From the NCBI GenBank assembly GCA_034670405.1, contig JAXDDX010000007.1, forward strand, positions 2,012,501-2,076,500: a stretch of DNA of 64,000 nt, given 5' to 3'. This DNA comes from Hoplostethus atlanticus. Its lineage: Eukaryota; Chordata; Actinopteri; Trachichthyiformes; Trachichthyidae. A program made the translations under genes and the position numbers. Under the pieces are notes generated by a model. The model was not told the DNA's origin, did no database searches, and saw nothing but the letters and a program-made list of their open reading frames with translations. This document shows positions 47,401 through 57,022 of this stretch, one piece after another; the first letter of the stretch is position 1, and each line of letters begins with the position of its first letter.

Positions 47401-50400
47401 TTACCTCAGGCAGTGCAGAGTGTAGTTAAAACTGCACCTCTCCTCCCAACAGCGTGCTCCGTCGGCAGACAGTGGAGCCGCAGCCTGTGGCGCCCAGAGA
47501 GGGGCTGGCGCCCTCTGTTGGTAAGACACCTGCACTGTCAGTCAAGAAGAAAATGAAGGAAGAAAAAGAGGAGGAGGAAGAGGAAGAAGATCTGCTTGTC
47601 CCACGCCATGTTGCTATGGCAGAACGGCTGTCAGAATACAGTGAAGGGAAATGCAGAGCAGACATTAAGCTCCGCTCTATCACTTCCCATTTGGAGAGAG
47701 CGCTGTACCACAATTGCAAGAGAAGCTCAGGAAGGCCCAGACCTGACCGCTACGCATCTTACATATTCCGCAACTTAGTCCCCTATGAAACCTACTGTGA
47801 CTGGGTCTCAAAGGTCAATTATGTTGGCTTATTGGGCAAGGATGCACTGCCGACAAACTTAAGGAGGACACTGAGGATCTACATTGAGCGTCGATTCACT
47901 GAGCTGCCCTGTGAAAGCTGGAGAGAGATTCGCGACTCGATCAATGAAATACTGCGAGTGAAGAGAACACCGGAATTTTTTCGGAGCTGTGACGAAAGAA
48001 CTGCCATATTGTCTTCTTGACATTCTTCTATTATACGAACAAAAGCATACTGGGACAATTGTCATGATTGTGTCATTGAAATTATGGAAGCATATGATGT
48101 TGTTTAATTATCATTGTCATTGCATTTAGAGTCTCTCAGTGCTTCTCAAAATAAATAATTATTTATCCCACGTGATGTGTTACCAAATAGTTTGGATTTG
48201 GCACCACACCTGAAAAAGAATGAACTACTACATACACGCTGCTAAGCGCTTTAATGAAAACAGACATGCTAACTTTAATCCTGGCATGGAAACATGCCAC
48301 ATCATGTTCAAAGATTACAGAATGGAATGGAATAAATTGGCGGTCACACCTTCCCACATTCATTTGTCTTCGTCAAGTGCTTTACTGTTGTGGATAGAAA
48401 AACAACTAAGCATAAGCAATCTTTCTAAACAGGCTGGTCCGGACTTCTATGGAGGTAAAGCAGACTTCAACAACCCTTGCTTCAACTGGTGAGTAGTAGG
48501 ATGCTCTTTTGCTGGCTCCAGTGTGATGTTGATCTCCTCTTGGATGAGATAATGATGAAATGATCTGCTACTTTTTAATATTTATGCTTATCTGAAGATA
48601 GATAGGACACCTAACAGATTGTTGTATGGTACCTACACCCCTCAGTTGGTTTCAACTAACAGGTTCTTAACACATGGATATAGCATGGTGTTACATCATG
48701 ACATTAATTCTCATGTCATCATCTGAACAAGGCCTTTTTTTTCCCTTTTTTCCCCATCAATTTCAGTTCCCCCAGCTCAGCCAACCCCAGCCCCTACCTC
48801 CACAGCCATGATGCCACAGGCCCCCATCCTGCAGCTGATCACCTCCACCTCCAGTGCTGTCTCCACCCTGGCCACTGGCATCACCACCCAGAGTCCCACA
48901 GGCACCTTGCTGCTGAAGACAGCCCCTGGGAGCAGCATGGTGGCTTCGGGCCAACCGCTCCTCATTCAGCTGCCTTTGTCTATGACCAATGGCCAGACGG
49001 GGACGCTGGTCAACTTCCCCGTCTCCTCTTTGTCTGCAGCCAACTCACTCAACAAGGCCAAAACCACTACAACCACCGCTACCTTTATACTCAAGCCTGC
49101 TCCTGCCACCACCACTGTAGCAGCCTCTGCCTCAGTTGTTGCCACTGTCCCGGCTCTCCAGGCCTCCACTTGTCTTATGTCCCCAGCCCAGATCTCACTT
49201 GCCCGGGCAGTGTACCAGGGAGGAACGGGAGGGATAAGTACTCCCAATGCTGGGGTGTCTGTGACCACGGCCAGGACCCCAGCTCTGTCGGTGTCTGTTG
49301 CTGGAGCTATGTCTTCTGCCTCCTCCCCTGCGACCTCTGGGCCAGCAGCAACAGGTTCCACTGCGCCAGGACCCCCACAAGGCATATCTATGACTTCAAA
49401 GACAGGTGGGGGTGCTGTACTTGACAAGGCTGTTGTCTTTGGAGCTGTTGAATCATACTAATTTGGAAACCAAATTTGTCATTGCTTTGGCCAAAGAATG
49501 ACAAGTTATCGTTTTCTGTTTCTGATCCGCTTCAGACAACCAAGCTACAGGGTCTACTCCAGCCAAAACTGTTACCCTAGGGGTGCGTCCTAAAGGCTCC
49601 GTCATAGATCTCACTGAAGATGACGATGATGTGCAAGGTAAGGTTGAAGCGAACTGAACTGTTTCTTCCTCCTGTACTAAAATAAATGTTCATCTCATGC
49701 TTTTTTGGTTTTGAAAGTACAATGTATTGAAAATGGCATATTCTATTCTGATTATCTTCTATGCTCTCCGCAGTGACAGGAGTCAAGAATGCCACTGCTG
49801 CACCTCCCTCAGCTACCCAGCGTCCTCCCCAAGTGATTAGCATTCCCAACAGTAAGGCCTCTCACATGATTATTGTGTTTACATGTGCATGCACCAATGC
49901 ACTCGGGCGTATGTGCACGTGTACACTCTTTGCCACTTCGCCCTGGATCTGTGCTGCTAATGTGATACAAATCCTTCATAGGAATTAAAATAAAACATTA
50001 AGAGTGATGACATTTACTGTGTTTTTGCCACATATACTGACATCTGTGTAATTTTGACATTTGTCCAGTGTCTTCAGGTGCTGGAGTAAGGTCGTCCCCG
50101 CAAAGCAATCAGAACGCTTCAAGCAATCCTCAATTGACAGTCCACCACCGCCCCCCACTGGTGAGCTTTTAGAAATTACTTTAGCATGTTTTCACCCACA
50201 CCAAATGTACATTTGAAACCCTATAATTCATCCTATTAGTCTTAGGTAAATATTTATTGCATATGCTTGTATAGATGAAACTAATTTTAGACTGGCAGGC
50301 TGCCAATCCACTTCCCTTTGTCCCTTCAATTTTTTGATTGTAGAAAAAATCTGGCACGAGAAATGCCAAGGCTTCAGTTGACTACGAATTTTAGAATTGA

Positions 50401-50516
50401 AATATCTCAGCTGGATAATAATGGATCAAGTTTGTAATTCATCATGAAGCGTACAGAATACAACCAAGGCATTCAAATGTTATCATCAGCCACTATGGCA
50501 GGGGACCCTTATCGTC

Positions 50517-50549
<33 letters not shown>

Positions 50550-51157
50550 GGCACCGAAGACAAATTTTACCGTCATTTGGCAGGTGTTCATTTCCTTTAT
50601 AAGTACTGTAATAATGGAAGTAGTAGTTGTAATCATTGATACCTCCCTTTCGCCAGAGCAGCAATTGAGAGCAAATGTTTCCTCCTTTACAGGACTCTCC
50701 AATGAAATCTCGTGCTGTATCCACTACTACGCCAACCCGGGCTTCCAACATGGCTCTGCCCCCCCTCCCCTCGGCACCCGCACCCCCGGGCCGCCTACCC
50801 CCAGAGGCTGCCCAGACCTCACCCCCTCAGCAGCCCCAGTTGAAGCTGGTGCCAAGCCAGACCGGTATTGTGCTGTCCTGGTGTGTTGCAGAAACTGATC
50901 GGACCTGCACAACTGTAGACAGTTATCACCTCTATGCATTCCACCAAGACAACTCAAATGCTAACAACGCGGCGCAGCAGCACTGGAAGAAGATCGGGGA
51001 GGTGAAGGCCCTTCCGCTGCCCATGGCCTGTACACTCACCCAGTTCCAGTCTGGCTCCACTTACCACTTTGCTGTCCGAGCCAAAGACATCTACGGGCGC
51101 TTTGGGTCCTTCTGTGAGCCTCAGTGCACTAATGTCATCAATTCTAACTCTAGCTGA
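40955..51157 (+). CDS. atf7ip: ATF7IP (MCAF1) orthologue, full-length 985-residue form
   Basis: Join of 40955-41476, 41670-42159, 45297-45478, 46156-46293, 46490-46561, 46664-46773, 47453-47520, 48767-49405, 49536-49637, 49774-49851, 50069-50160 and 50693-51157. The lengths total 2958 nt and every junction keeps frame. ATF7IP is a nuclear adaptor that stabilises and retains SETDB1 for H3K9 trimethylation and links it, through its FN3 domain, to MBD1. Seen here: N-terminal [13 protein letters not shown] motif, disordered S/P/E/K-rich region to residue 337, KRPK basic patch, coiled coil about 370-468, poly-Ala 471-492, S/T/A-rich region 528-740, SUMO motif 763-767, FN3 879-985. It is shorter than mammalian ATF7IP (about 1270 residues), mainly in the N-terminal region. 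ATF7IP2 is less likely because the SUMO motif and N-terminal motif match ATF7IP. Confidence 0.95.
41670..42159 (+). CDS. atf7ip: atf7ip coding exon 2
   Basis: Acceptor TTCTTTTTCAG, donor ACAG/GTATGA. Encodes residues 175-337 and the first base of the next codon: a disordered Ser/Thr/Pro- and Lys/Glu-rich segment (for example [16 protein letters not shown]). Poorly conserved low-complexity sequence is expected here in the family. Ends in phase 1. Confidence 0.9.
43322..44711. mobile_element. TIR element with 6-bp target duplication in atf7ip intron
   Basis: The left end CAGGGTTTCCGCGGGTCC and the right end, read on the other strand as CAGGGTTTCTGCAGGT, match at 14 of 16 positions. Direct repeats TATAGC (43316-43321 and 44712-44717) flank the 1390-bp unit. 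Subterminal regions are rich in TCTTAAA-type repeats on the left and AAGTCTTAATTT on the right. It has no transposase frame. Inside lies a 65-bp tandem duplication. Ends are hAT-like, with a duplication of 6 rather than 8 bp. Confidence 0.8.
43901..44033. repeat. 65-bp tandem duplication inside the TIR element
   Basis: ATATCAGTGAACTA starts at 43901 and again at 43966. Each unit contains TTAACGTTAACGTTAG or TAACGTTAACGTTAG, CTAGTACC and GTAAAGACTTCTATC. The copies differ at about four positions. Confidence 0.9.
45297..45478 (+). CDS. atf7ip: atf7ip coding exon 3
   Basis: Acceptor TTCTTCTCACAG, donor AAAAG/GTTTGT. Encodes residues 338-398. [20 protein letters not shown] carries a basic KRPK cluster (candidate nuclear localisation signal) and starts the conserved region that leads into the coiled coil. 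The join from exon 2 makes GTA, in frame. Ends in phase 0. Confidence 0.93.
46156..46293 (+). CDS. atf7ip: atf7ip coding exon 4 (coiled coil / SETDB1-binding region)
   Basis: Acceptor CCTTCTCCAG, donor CTCCAG/GTGAGT. Encodes residues 399-444, [20 protein letters not shown] and onward, the best conserved internal block of ATF7IP. In the mammalian protein this region mediates binding to the H3K9 methyltransferase SETDB1. Heptad-like Leu/Val spacing supports a coiled coil. Phase 0 at both ends. Confidence 0.95.
46490..46561 (+). CDS. atf7ip: atf7ip coding exon 5
   Basis: Acceptor CTGTTTTTAAG, donor CAGGAG/GTACGA. 72 nt encode residues 445-468 ([15 protein letters not shown]...), the continuation of the coiled coil. 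Phase 0 at both ends. Confidence 0.9.
46664..46773 (+). CDS. atf7ip: atf7ip coding exon 6 with a 22-residue alanine tract
   Basis: Acceptor ACTTCCTTAG, donor CAACG/GTAAGT. Encodes residues 469-504. After Ala-Leu come 22 consecutive alanines (46670-46735; GCT x4, GCC x3, GCT x8, GCC x7), then KTAAAAN. A (GCN)n run like this can vary in length between individuals. No equivalent tract is expected at this place in mammalian ATF7IP. Ends in phase 2. Confidence 0.9.
46670..46735 (+). repeat. (GCN)22 coding trinucleotide repeat
   Basis: Blocks of pure GCT and pure GCC alternate (4-3-8-7), which suggests stepwise expansion of two variants. On the opposite strand the run reads as AGC/GGC. Confidence 0.95.
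47453..47520 (+). CDS. atf7ip: atf7ip coding exon 7
   Basis: Acceptor CTCTCCTCCCAACAG, donor GTTG/GTAAGA. Encodes residues 505-527 ([11 protein letters not shown] to APSV) plus one base. The frame stays open beyond the donor for another 500 nt, so the exon has a long read-through form described separately. Ends in phase 1. Confidence 0.85.
47453..48020 (+). CDS. atf7ip: atf7ip alternative terminal exon with a BEN-like domain
   Basis: If the donor at 47521 is not used, the frame continues from residue 506 to a TGA at 48018-48020 and gives a protein of 693 residues. The extension has [18 protein letters not shown] (about residues 535-553), then about 80 residues (about 600-680) with a BEN-domain pattern: [16 protein letters not shown], a [17 protein letters not shown] helix and [19 protein letters not shown] domains bind DNA or proteins in chromatin repressors. 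AATAAA at 48150 could end this transcript. The protein would keep the SETDB1-binding coiled coil and lose the SUMO-interacting motif and FN3 domain. The 188 open codons with ordered helices make chance unlikely; the domain name is by pattern only. Confidence 0.7.
48150..48155 (+). terminator. poly(A) signal AATAAA for the BEN-form transcript
   Basis: AATAAA lies 130 nt after the TGA of the alternative terminal exon and is followed by GT-rich GTGATGTGTT about 20 nt downstream, the usual arrangement for cleavage and polyadenylation. Confidence 0.55.
48767..49405 (+). CDS. atf7ip: atf7ip coding exon 8
   Basis: Acceptor CCCCATCAATTTCAG, donor AGACAG/GTGGGG. Encodes residues 528-740: a long Ser/Thr/Ala/Pro-rich segment with Leu-Ile patches ([25 protein letters not shown]). 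It corresponds to the large low-complexity, transcription-factor-binding middle of ATF7IP. Phase 1 at both ends. Confidence 0.92.
49536..49637 (+). CDS. atf7ip: atf7ip coding exon 9 (SUMO-interacting motif)
   Basis: Acceptor GATCCGCTTCAG, donor GTGCAAG/GTAAGG. Encodes residues 741-774. [10 protein letters not shown] at residues 763-772, a hydrophobic core followed by acidic residues, is a canonical SUMO-interacting motif; the same VIDLT core is known in mammalian ATF7IP, where it binds SUMO-modified partners. Phase 1 at both ends. Confidence 0.95.
49774..49851 (+). CDS. atf7ip: atf7ip coding exon 10
   Basis: Acceptor TATGCTCTCCGCAG, donor CAACA/GTAAGG. 78 nt encode residues 775-800 ([19 protein letters not shown]...), a Pro-rich linker. 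Phase 1 at both ends, so skipping would keep the frame. Confidence 0.88.
50069..50160 (+). CDS. atf7ip: atf7ip coding exon 11
   Basis: Acceptor GACATTTGTCCAG, donor CCACTG/GTGAGC. Encodes residues 801-831 and ends in [11 protein letters not shown], a short motif conserved in vertebrate ATF7IP ahead of the FN3 domain. Ends in phase 0. Confidence 0.92.
50518..50549. repeat. (ATT)n microsatellite
   Basis: Ten to eleven ATT units in the last atf7ip intron. Confidence 0.95.
50693..51157 (+). CDS. atf7ip: atf7ip coding exon 12 (FN3 domain and stop)
   Basis: Acceptor TTTCCTCCTTTACAG; stop TGA at 51155-51157. Encodes residues 832-985: a Pro-rich linker, then a fibronectin III domain (about 879-985) with [36 protein letters not shown] and [15 protein letters not shown]. 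In the mammalian protein the FN3 domain recruits MBD1 and related partners. This is the strongest sequence match to ATF7IP in the window. Confidence 0.97.
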   Translation, partial: DSPMKSRAVSTTTPTRASNMALPPLPSAPAPPGRLPPEAAQTSPPQQPQLKLVPSQTGIVLSWCVAETDRTCTTVDSYHLYAFHQDNSNANNAAQQHWKKIGEVKALPLPMACTLTQFQSGSTYHFAVRAKDIYGRFGSFCEPQCTNVINSNSS

Positions 51158-51625
51158 GCTAATATGGAATGGAAACAAGGTTTTTTGTGATAGGAAGTTA
51201 ATGACTCCTTTTATATGTTTAATTGTATTAGGAACTCAAATATTGTGCATTTCACACACAAACTGTAAATATTTCTCTGCATAACAACTGGACTTTTGAC
51301 TGACTAGGAGAATTGATGCGGCAACGGCTGGTTTTGCCTTGTTGGTGTATTGTATATTTTTTGTGAGTTAAGCTGTTGTGTATATAAGTGAATTATTTAG
51401 CCCCAACCGATACAGATATTCATGTTGTTGGCTTCTGTTACTCTGACCCGGATGTCATTTGCTTTACTGGACAGTAGGTGACTATCCATGTAAACAATCG
51501 CAGAATTGCACAGAAAGGCATAAATATGCGGTAGAAACTCCATGATGGTAACTTTTTGTATGTTTTGTCTGGCAACCAGACTTTGACAAATACAATAAAC
51601 TGTTTTATTAGAGTTTGTGCTTATT
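51158..51625 (+). other. atf7ip: atf7ip 3'-UTR
   Basis: AT-rich sequence from the stop codon to just past the poly(A) signal; no open frame of note. Confidence 0.75.
51594..51599 (+). terminator. atf7ip poly(A) signal AATAAA
   Basis: AATAAA 437 nt after the stop, followed by GT-rich TTTGTGCTTATT and TTTTGTGATC within 35 nt. Confidence 0.75.
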
Positions 51626-52257
51626 CATTTTGTGATCATTGTTATATTATTTGCTTTTGGCCATGAGCTCTTAATTTCCATTTCTGAGACCACCAATCTA
51701 CCAGCATGAATATAATCGTGTGCCCCAGAAATATTGGCACTTTTGGTAGCAATGAGATTCTAATTCTGTTAAACATAACATACAATTGGCATTTTTTCGA
51801 TGTTTAGAATTGCAAATATTCCATTTTAGTTGTAAGATGAAGTCGTGCCAGTGCTGGGTGTTGCTGTGTCTTTTATTCTGAAAGATGGGGATGAGGATGT
51901 GGGTGTGGCAATTAGCAATCTATTTTGCAAAGCTTACAAAAGCCCAAAGTTTAACTGATTGAGATAAATGGGCCTGGCACAGCAGCACTGAGTACTTCTC
52001 ATTTTCCTACCATGGTGATGAACATCGGGATGATCCACTGCAGCTGCATTTGCTTTAAAATCTCACAGCTGCTCCAGAGATCTGGCAGCCAGTGATGAAC
52101 CACCAAACTGCTAATATGTGTTATTACCTGTTCTACAGCACTCTGTTTCCAATTCATTACATGCAAATGACAAAAGTACCTTAACACAACTGTGCATTCC
52201 TCATTTATTGTTAAACAGCTGAAACAGAGAAGAACACCACATGTACTTATTTTGGCA
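51626..52257. other. intergenic sequence
   Basis: No coding or repeat signal recognised. Confidence 0.4.
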
Positions 52258-54060
52258 TGAAATCAGAATCAGAAACAGGTTTATTGCCAAATATGTGGAG
52301 CGGGGCAGGGCGAGTCCATGTTAGCGGGGGACCCGGGCCTTGTTGATTAGGCTGGTAGCAGAAGGAAAGAAGCTGTTCTTGTGACGTGAGGTTTTGGTCT
52401 TGATGGACTGCAGCCTCCTGCCAGAGGGGAGTGACTCGAAGAGTTTGTGTCCAGGGTGGGAGAGGTCGGCTACAATCCTACCTGCACGCCTCAGGGTCCG
52501 GGAGGTGTACAGGTCCTGGAGAGATGGCAGATTGCAGCCAATCACCTTCTCAGCAGAGCGAATGACACGCTGCAGTCTGCCCTTATCCTTGGCAGTGGCA
52601 GCAGCGTACCAGATGGTGATGGAGGAGGTGAGGGTGGACTCAATGATGGCGGTGCACTATCATTGACTTTGGCAGGTTGAACTTCTTCAGCTGCCGCAGG
52701 AAATACATCCTCTGCTGTGCTCTTTCGGTGATGGAGCTGATGTTCAGCTCCCACCTGAGGTCCTGGGTAATGATGGTACCCAGGAAGCGGAAGGACTCCA
52801 CAGTTTGGACTGGGGAGTCACACAGGGTGATGGGGGCGGGTAGGGACTGGGTTCTTTCTGTAATCCACCACTATCTCCACTGCCTTTAGGGCATTGAGCT
52901 ACAAGTTGTTCTGACCGCACCAGGTCACCAGATGGTCAATCTCCCACCTGTAGGTGGACTCATCCTCACCAGAGATGAGCCCAATGAGGGTGGTGTCGTC
53001 CGCGAACTTGAGGAGCTTGACGGACTGGAGGTGCAGTTGTTGGTGTACAGGGAGAAGAGTAGAGGAGAAAGAACGCAGCCTTGAGGGGAACCCGTGCTGA
53101 TAGTCCGGGAGTCAGATATGTGTTTCCCCAGACAGGAAGTCTGTGTTCCACCTAAAGGTGGAGTCAGGCACGTGCAGTTGGGAGAGCTTGTCCTTCAGCA
53201 GAGCTGGATGATGGTGTTGAAGGCGGAGCTGAAATCCACAAACGGGATCCTTGCGTAGGTTCCCGGGGAGTCCAGGTGTTGGAGGATGGAGTGGAGGGCC
53301 ATGTTTACTGCATCGTCAACAGACCTGTTGGGTCTGTAGGCGAACTGCAGGGGGTCCAGGAGTGGGCCAATAATGTCTTTCAGGTGGGAAAGCACAAGGT
53401 GTTCAAATGACTTCATGACCACAGAGGTCAGGGCGACGGGTCTGTAGTCATTAAGTCCTGTGATCTTTGGCTTTTTGGGGACGGGGATGATGGTGGAGGT
53501 CTTGAAGCAAGCTGGTACGTGGCATGTCTCCAACGAGGTGTTGAAGATGTCTGTGAACACCTGATCAGCACAGTGCTTCAGGGTGGAGGGAGAGACAGAA
53601 TCTGGCCCGGCTGCTTTGCGGGGGTTCTGTCTCCTGAACAGTCTGTTAACGTCCCTCTCCGGGATGATGAGAGTCGTCACTGTGGTGGGGGGAGGAGGGG
53701 GCCTCTGAGGTGGGTAGTTGTGGAGGGGCCCAGGCCCCTGCTGTGGTGGGGGAGGTAAAGCTGGTGGGATGGAGCTGGTGAGAAGAGTCACGTGGGATGG
53801 TGTCAGGATTGTCCCATTGCCTTTCAAAGCGACAGTAGTGCTTATTCAGGTCATTGGCTAGGCGCAGGTCGTTAATAGAGTGGGGGGCTTTGGCTTTGAA
53901 GTTGGTGATCTGCCAAAGCCTCTGCCAGAGGCCGAGTCATTTGCTGAGAACTACTGTTGGAGTTTCTCAGAGTACAGTCGTTTAGCCTCTGCTAAACGTG
54001 TACTTTGCCTCAACAAACCTGGCCTCTCCACTTCTGAACGCCTTCTCCTGCAATAAGCCA
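52258..54060 (-). mobile_element. L2-type LINE, antisense, 5'-truncated
   Basis: On the minus strand the order is RT fingers ([20 protein letters not shown]), [38 protein letters not shown] (about 53205), then in broken frames GSPQGCVLSPLLFSLYTN (about 53060), KFADDTTLIG (about 53010), NNL-stop-LN (about 52900), and the conserved 3' end with ARSRITKNSFFPSAT-like LINKARVPR (about 52325). It ends GGCAATAAACCTGTTTCTGATTCTGATT (reported in parts: GGCAATAAACCTG, TTTCTGATTCTGATT), a short tandem-repeat tail typical of L2/CR1 elements. At least one nonsense codon and several frameshifts make it inactive. Confidence 0.85.
53195..53827 (-). pseudogene. LINE reverse transcriptase, longest open part (210 codons)
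   Basis: The open part covers a Pro-rich leader, the [14 protein letters not shown] motif, [20 protein letters not shown] and [12 protein letters not shown], which contains the first catalytic Asp of RT. A frameshift right after FNTI (53200) ends it. The YADD-equivalent FADD box lies downstream in another frame. Confidence 0.85.
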
Positions 54061-54960
54061 CCAATAACCAAACCACCATATGACCCACAAGGGAATAGAA
54101 ACCACATTGGGGATGTCTGTAAAGCTTTAGGGGACAACAGTTGTAGCAACACCTTAACTAAGCAGTTGAAAACAAATGGGAATATTGCTGCCCCCCCATC
54201 CATGCTACTTGATCCCCTCTCACCACATGGCAAAAGTGTTACATACACAGCATACTGTCATACTGCAGAGAATTTTATTCCCCAAAGATTGTTTTTGGGA
54301 TCCAAAGGTAAAATTCTCCACTTAGCTATTTCATTACTGACCGCTAAGAGCTGGATTTCTGTAATCTTGAATTTACATATTCCATAAATTTAAGTACTGA
54401 CTGAATTTGATTTAAAATGTTATTATTAAGAAGTGGGGAGAATTTTTTTTATTTTTTATTACCAAACATTGTCCTGGGACATAAGTTAGTAACGACAGTA
54501 TCACATGCTGTGGGGGGTATAAAAGTATACAAGTAATAAATAAAAACTAATTTTAATATATTACAATTGAGTATATGTAACCCATACTCCGTTGCATTAA
54601 GTCAATATTTGGATATATGCTAAGATAAAAGCAAAAAATCAACAAGTTCATTTTTTAATTAATTAAAGAGTAAAAAGTGTCATAATCTCCTCTGAGCCAC
54701 AGATGATTAAAGCTGGTGCAAGTATGTGTTGGCCGAAATGTAGACTTGTACTTTTCACGAGATGAAATGACCCAAGCAGGCAGAAAATAACTGTAGTCAA
54801 AACCACACTGATATTTTCTGCAACATCTCCCTAGTGAACATGTCTGCATGAATCTTTATCAAAGGTCTGCTAATTTCTTGTTTGTAGCTCCGATTTTACC
54901 AGTGTTTTTGGGTCACCCAACCTTCCCTACTACGCCCACAACTCATTCCAGCTTTTCAGG
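54061..54960. other. intergenic sequence
   Basis: AT-rich, no supported feature. Confidence 0.4.
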
Positions 54961-55492
54961 TCTGCGTCTTCGTCACGTGACGCACTCAGACGTTCTATGA
55001 CAGATGGTTCCGCTCCTCAGTTCTGATTGGCTGAGTCATGTCGAGGCCGTTGTAAAAGACCCGATAAACGCGCACCTGTGACCGTATAACAGTGAATTGA
55101 AATATTAATGCGCCAAGCGAAAATAACCTTATAGGTTATTAGCATATTTAGCTACTGTTCGACAACTATATTGCGTAGCCGAAGAATAACATTTAAATAT
55201 TATAGTACTAATGAATTATTATCGATTAAAATCAAAGATTGACTCAACATTCGTATTTACTTATTTTAGTTATTATTTTAATACAATGAAGTGATTTATA
55301 AAAGCAATAAGACCGATCTATTTTGAGGTGCTAAACCTTAGGGTGGTGCATATCGCGAAGTTGAACATTGGGCACCAACTTCTGTCTGGAGAAAGTTTCG
55401 TGTAATTTGGAGATAAACCAACTCGCAAACTGTAAGACTTCATTCGGAAGGAAGAGACCCTCAGCTCATTCAAAGGTTTCGCAACACAAAAC
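54961..55492 (+). promoter_or_regulatory. candidate promoter with E-box palindrome, CCAAT and AP-1/MARE sites
   Basis: GTCACGTGAC (54972-54981) is a perfect palindrome matching the CLEAR/E-box element bound by TFEB/TFE3-type factors. ATTGG (55026-55030) is an inverted CCAAT box and GCTGAGTCA (55030-55038) a MARE/AP-1 site. They cluster within 70 nt, about 450 nt upstream of an ATG/GT exon end. Orientation towards the + strand is inferred from that exon. Confidence 0.4.
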
Positions 55493-55495
55493 ATG
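55360..55495 (+). other. candidate first exon ending in a start codon
   Basis: The stretch ends CAACACAAAACATG followed by GTGAGT, so the initiator ATG (55493-55495) would be the last codon of the exon. This arrangement is common in vertebrate genes. Which gene it belongs to, and whether it joins the exon at 62146, cannot be told. Confidence 0.35.
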
Positions 55496-56967
55496 GTGAG
55501 TTAATTCAGCATGTCCACTGTCTACTTGTCAAAAGCCTGTTGGCCAGTATTCAGGTTGGCCCAGATTACTAATGGCTGGCACAGTACTTTCCCATTGGGA
55601 CAACCTACTGTAACATAACGGTATGGTGCTTTGTGTCAAGGGAAAGATTTTTGTTGCTGGTGATTTAGTATTGAGCTGCAATGACCGTCTACACTGTACA
55701 TGGGGAGATAATGTTGACAGTGAAACCTATGATTAGAGTAGCCTTCTCTAATTGGGATAGCTTCCAGTAAATTAAATTATAGTCCTTTTAAGGACCCCGG
55801 GCGGTCTCCGGACCCTAGTTTGGGAACCACTGTTTTGGATTAATAGCCCTACGGTATTTCTTAGCTTCAATCATTGTATACTTAAGTTGTTGTATACTTA
55901 CGTAAAAAAAAAATTGAAAAGAGGAAATTCCAGAAACAGTTGCAGTACTGCCCAGAGGAAAACTCTTTTGTTCAGAGTCGTCTTTTCTTCATCTTGTGTG
56001 AAATACGGGAGATCTCAATTTTGTGTAATTTTGTAATCACCTTCTGAAATGTTTCGCCTAAAACCCCCTTAGGAGCAAGGAGGAGACAACAGAGAGAGAA
56101 AGGATTCTTGAGACTTTATGAGATAAATGTGAAGATGCTAACATGTGACATCTATAATGATAATAAACTCCTTCTATATGGCTGCTGGCCCCGTGGCTTC
56201 AATAAGAAAATACAACAGAATTGAGTTTTCTTTGAGATCTTCCTCTAATCTTATGGTCTCATATTCGGGAGAATTAAATGACACTTATTTGAGATCATTT
56301 GGAGATCTTGTTGTGATCAGAGTTAGATCAACATGAGCTTTAATGTGGTTGTTTCTCCTGAGTTGAATTTGAGGAATAGGCGAAAATGCCTTTAGTCTCA
56401 TCTTAGTCTTAAAAAGAGCTAATTTGTGTCTAGGAGATATAAAAGGTATAATATGAGATCTCTTCTTGGATTTTGCTTTCCTATGGGTGAGAACAAAGAT
56501 TTATTAGTAAAACCAACACGTACACTGGTTTTACTAATAAATCTTAAAAAAAATTTTTTTTTAAAAGATCTCAGGGCAATGACAAATGTCCTTAGGAACA
56601 GGGATGTAGACAAATTCATATCACACACCATAATAACAGGTATCCAACTGACGTAAGTTATTTGAGGATAAGATCTTTTAAGGAGAAAAATAGCATAAAT
56701 TAATGCATTTCTAACTAACTCATCTTCACAAAAGTCATTGTTTATCTTTTGACGAGCACCAGCTTGAGGCCATACTTTGACCACCTTTTTATTATTTACT
56801 ACATCGCTGCACAGGGCGCTGGATCTCTTAAGTGTAATGCAACAATAGAGGGAGCCATTTGTTTCTTTATAGAAATAATTTCCCTGACAATTGTTGCAGC
56901 AGCTCTTCCTGACTGTAGCATCCTTCTAATTCAAGATCCTATAGAGGGACCCACCGCCACACACACA
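55496..56967. other. probable intron or intergenic sequence with a hairpin and a hAT-like end
   Basis: Contains CTAGTTTGGGAACCACTG (55816-55833), which resembles the end of a hAT MITE whose other end I could not find, and a 20-bp perfect inverted repeat at 56496-56545. A 121-codon minus-strand frame (56419-56784) has no recognisable motifs. Confidence 0.4.
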
Positions 56968-56983
56968 TCTCTCTCTCTCTGTC

Positions 56984-57022
<39 letters not shown>
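56968..57022. repeat. (CT)n microsatellite
   Basis: CT/TC dinucleotides with GTCT and GCTC interruptions. The following sequence to about 57200 is GC- and GA-richer and could be an alternative 5' exon, but no convincing donor is seen. Confidence 0.9.

Noticed and set aside
48966-49427. 153-codon minus-strand frame
   Set aside because: Antisense of atf7ip coding exon 8; its length follows from the biased Ala/Thr/Ser codons of the real exon.
56419-56784. 121-codon minus-strand frame with basic and hydrophobic residues
   Set aside because: No recognisable motif, no promoter or splice context, and it overlaps a perfect hairpin; probably chance in AT-rich DNA.
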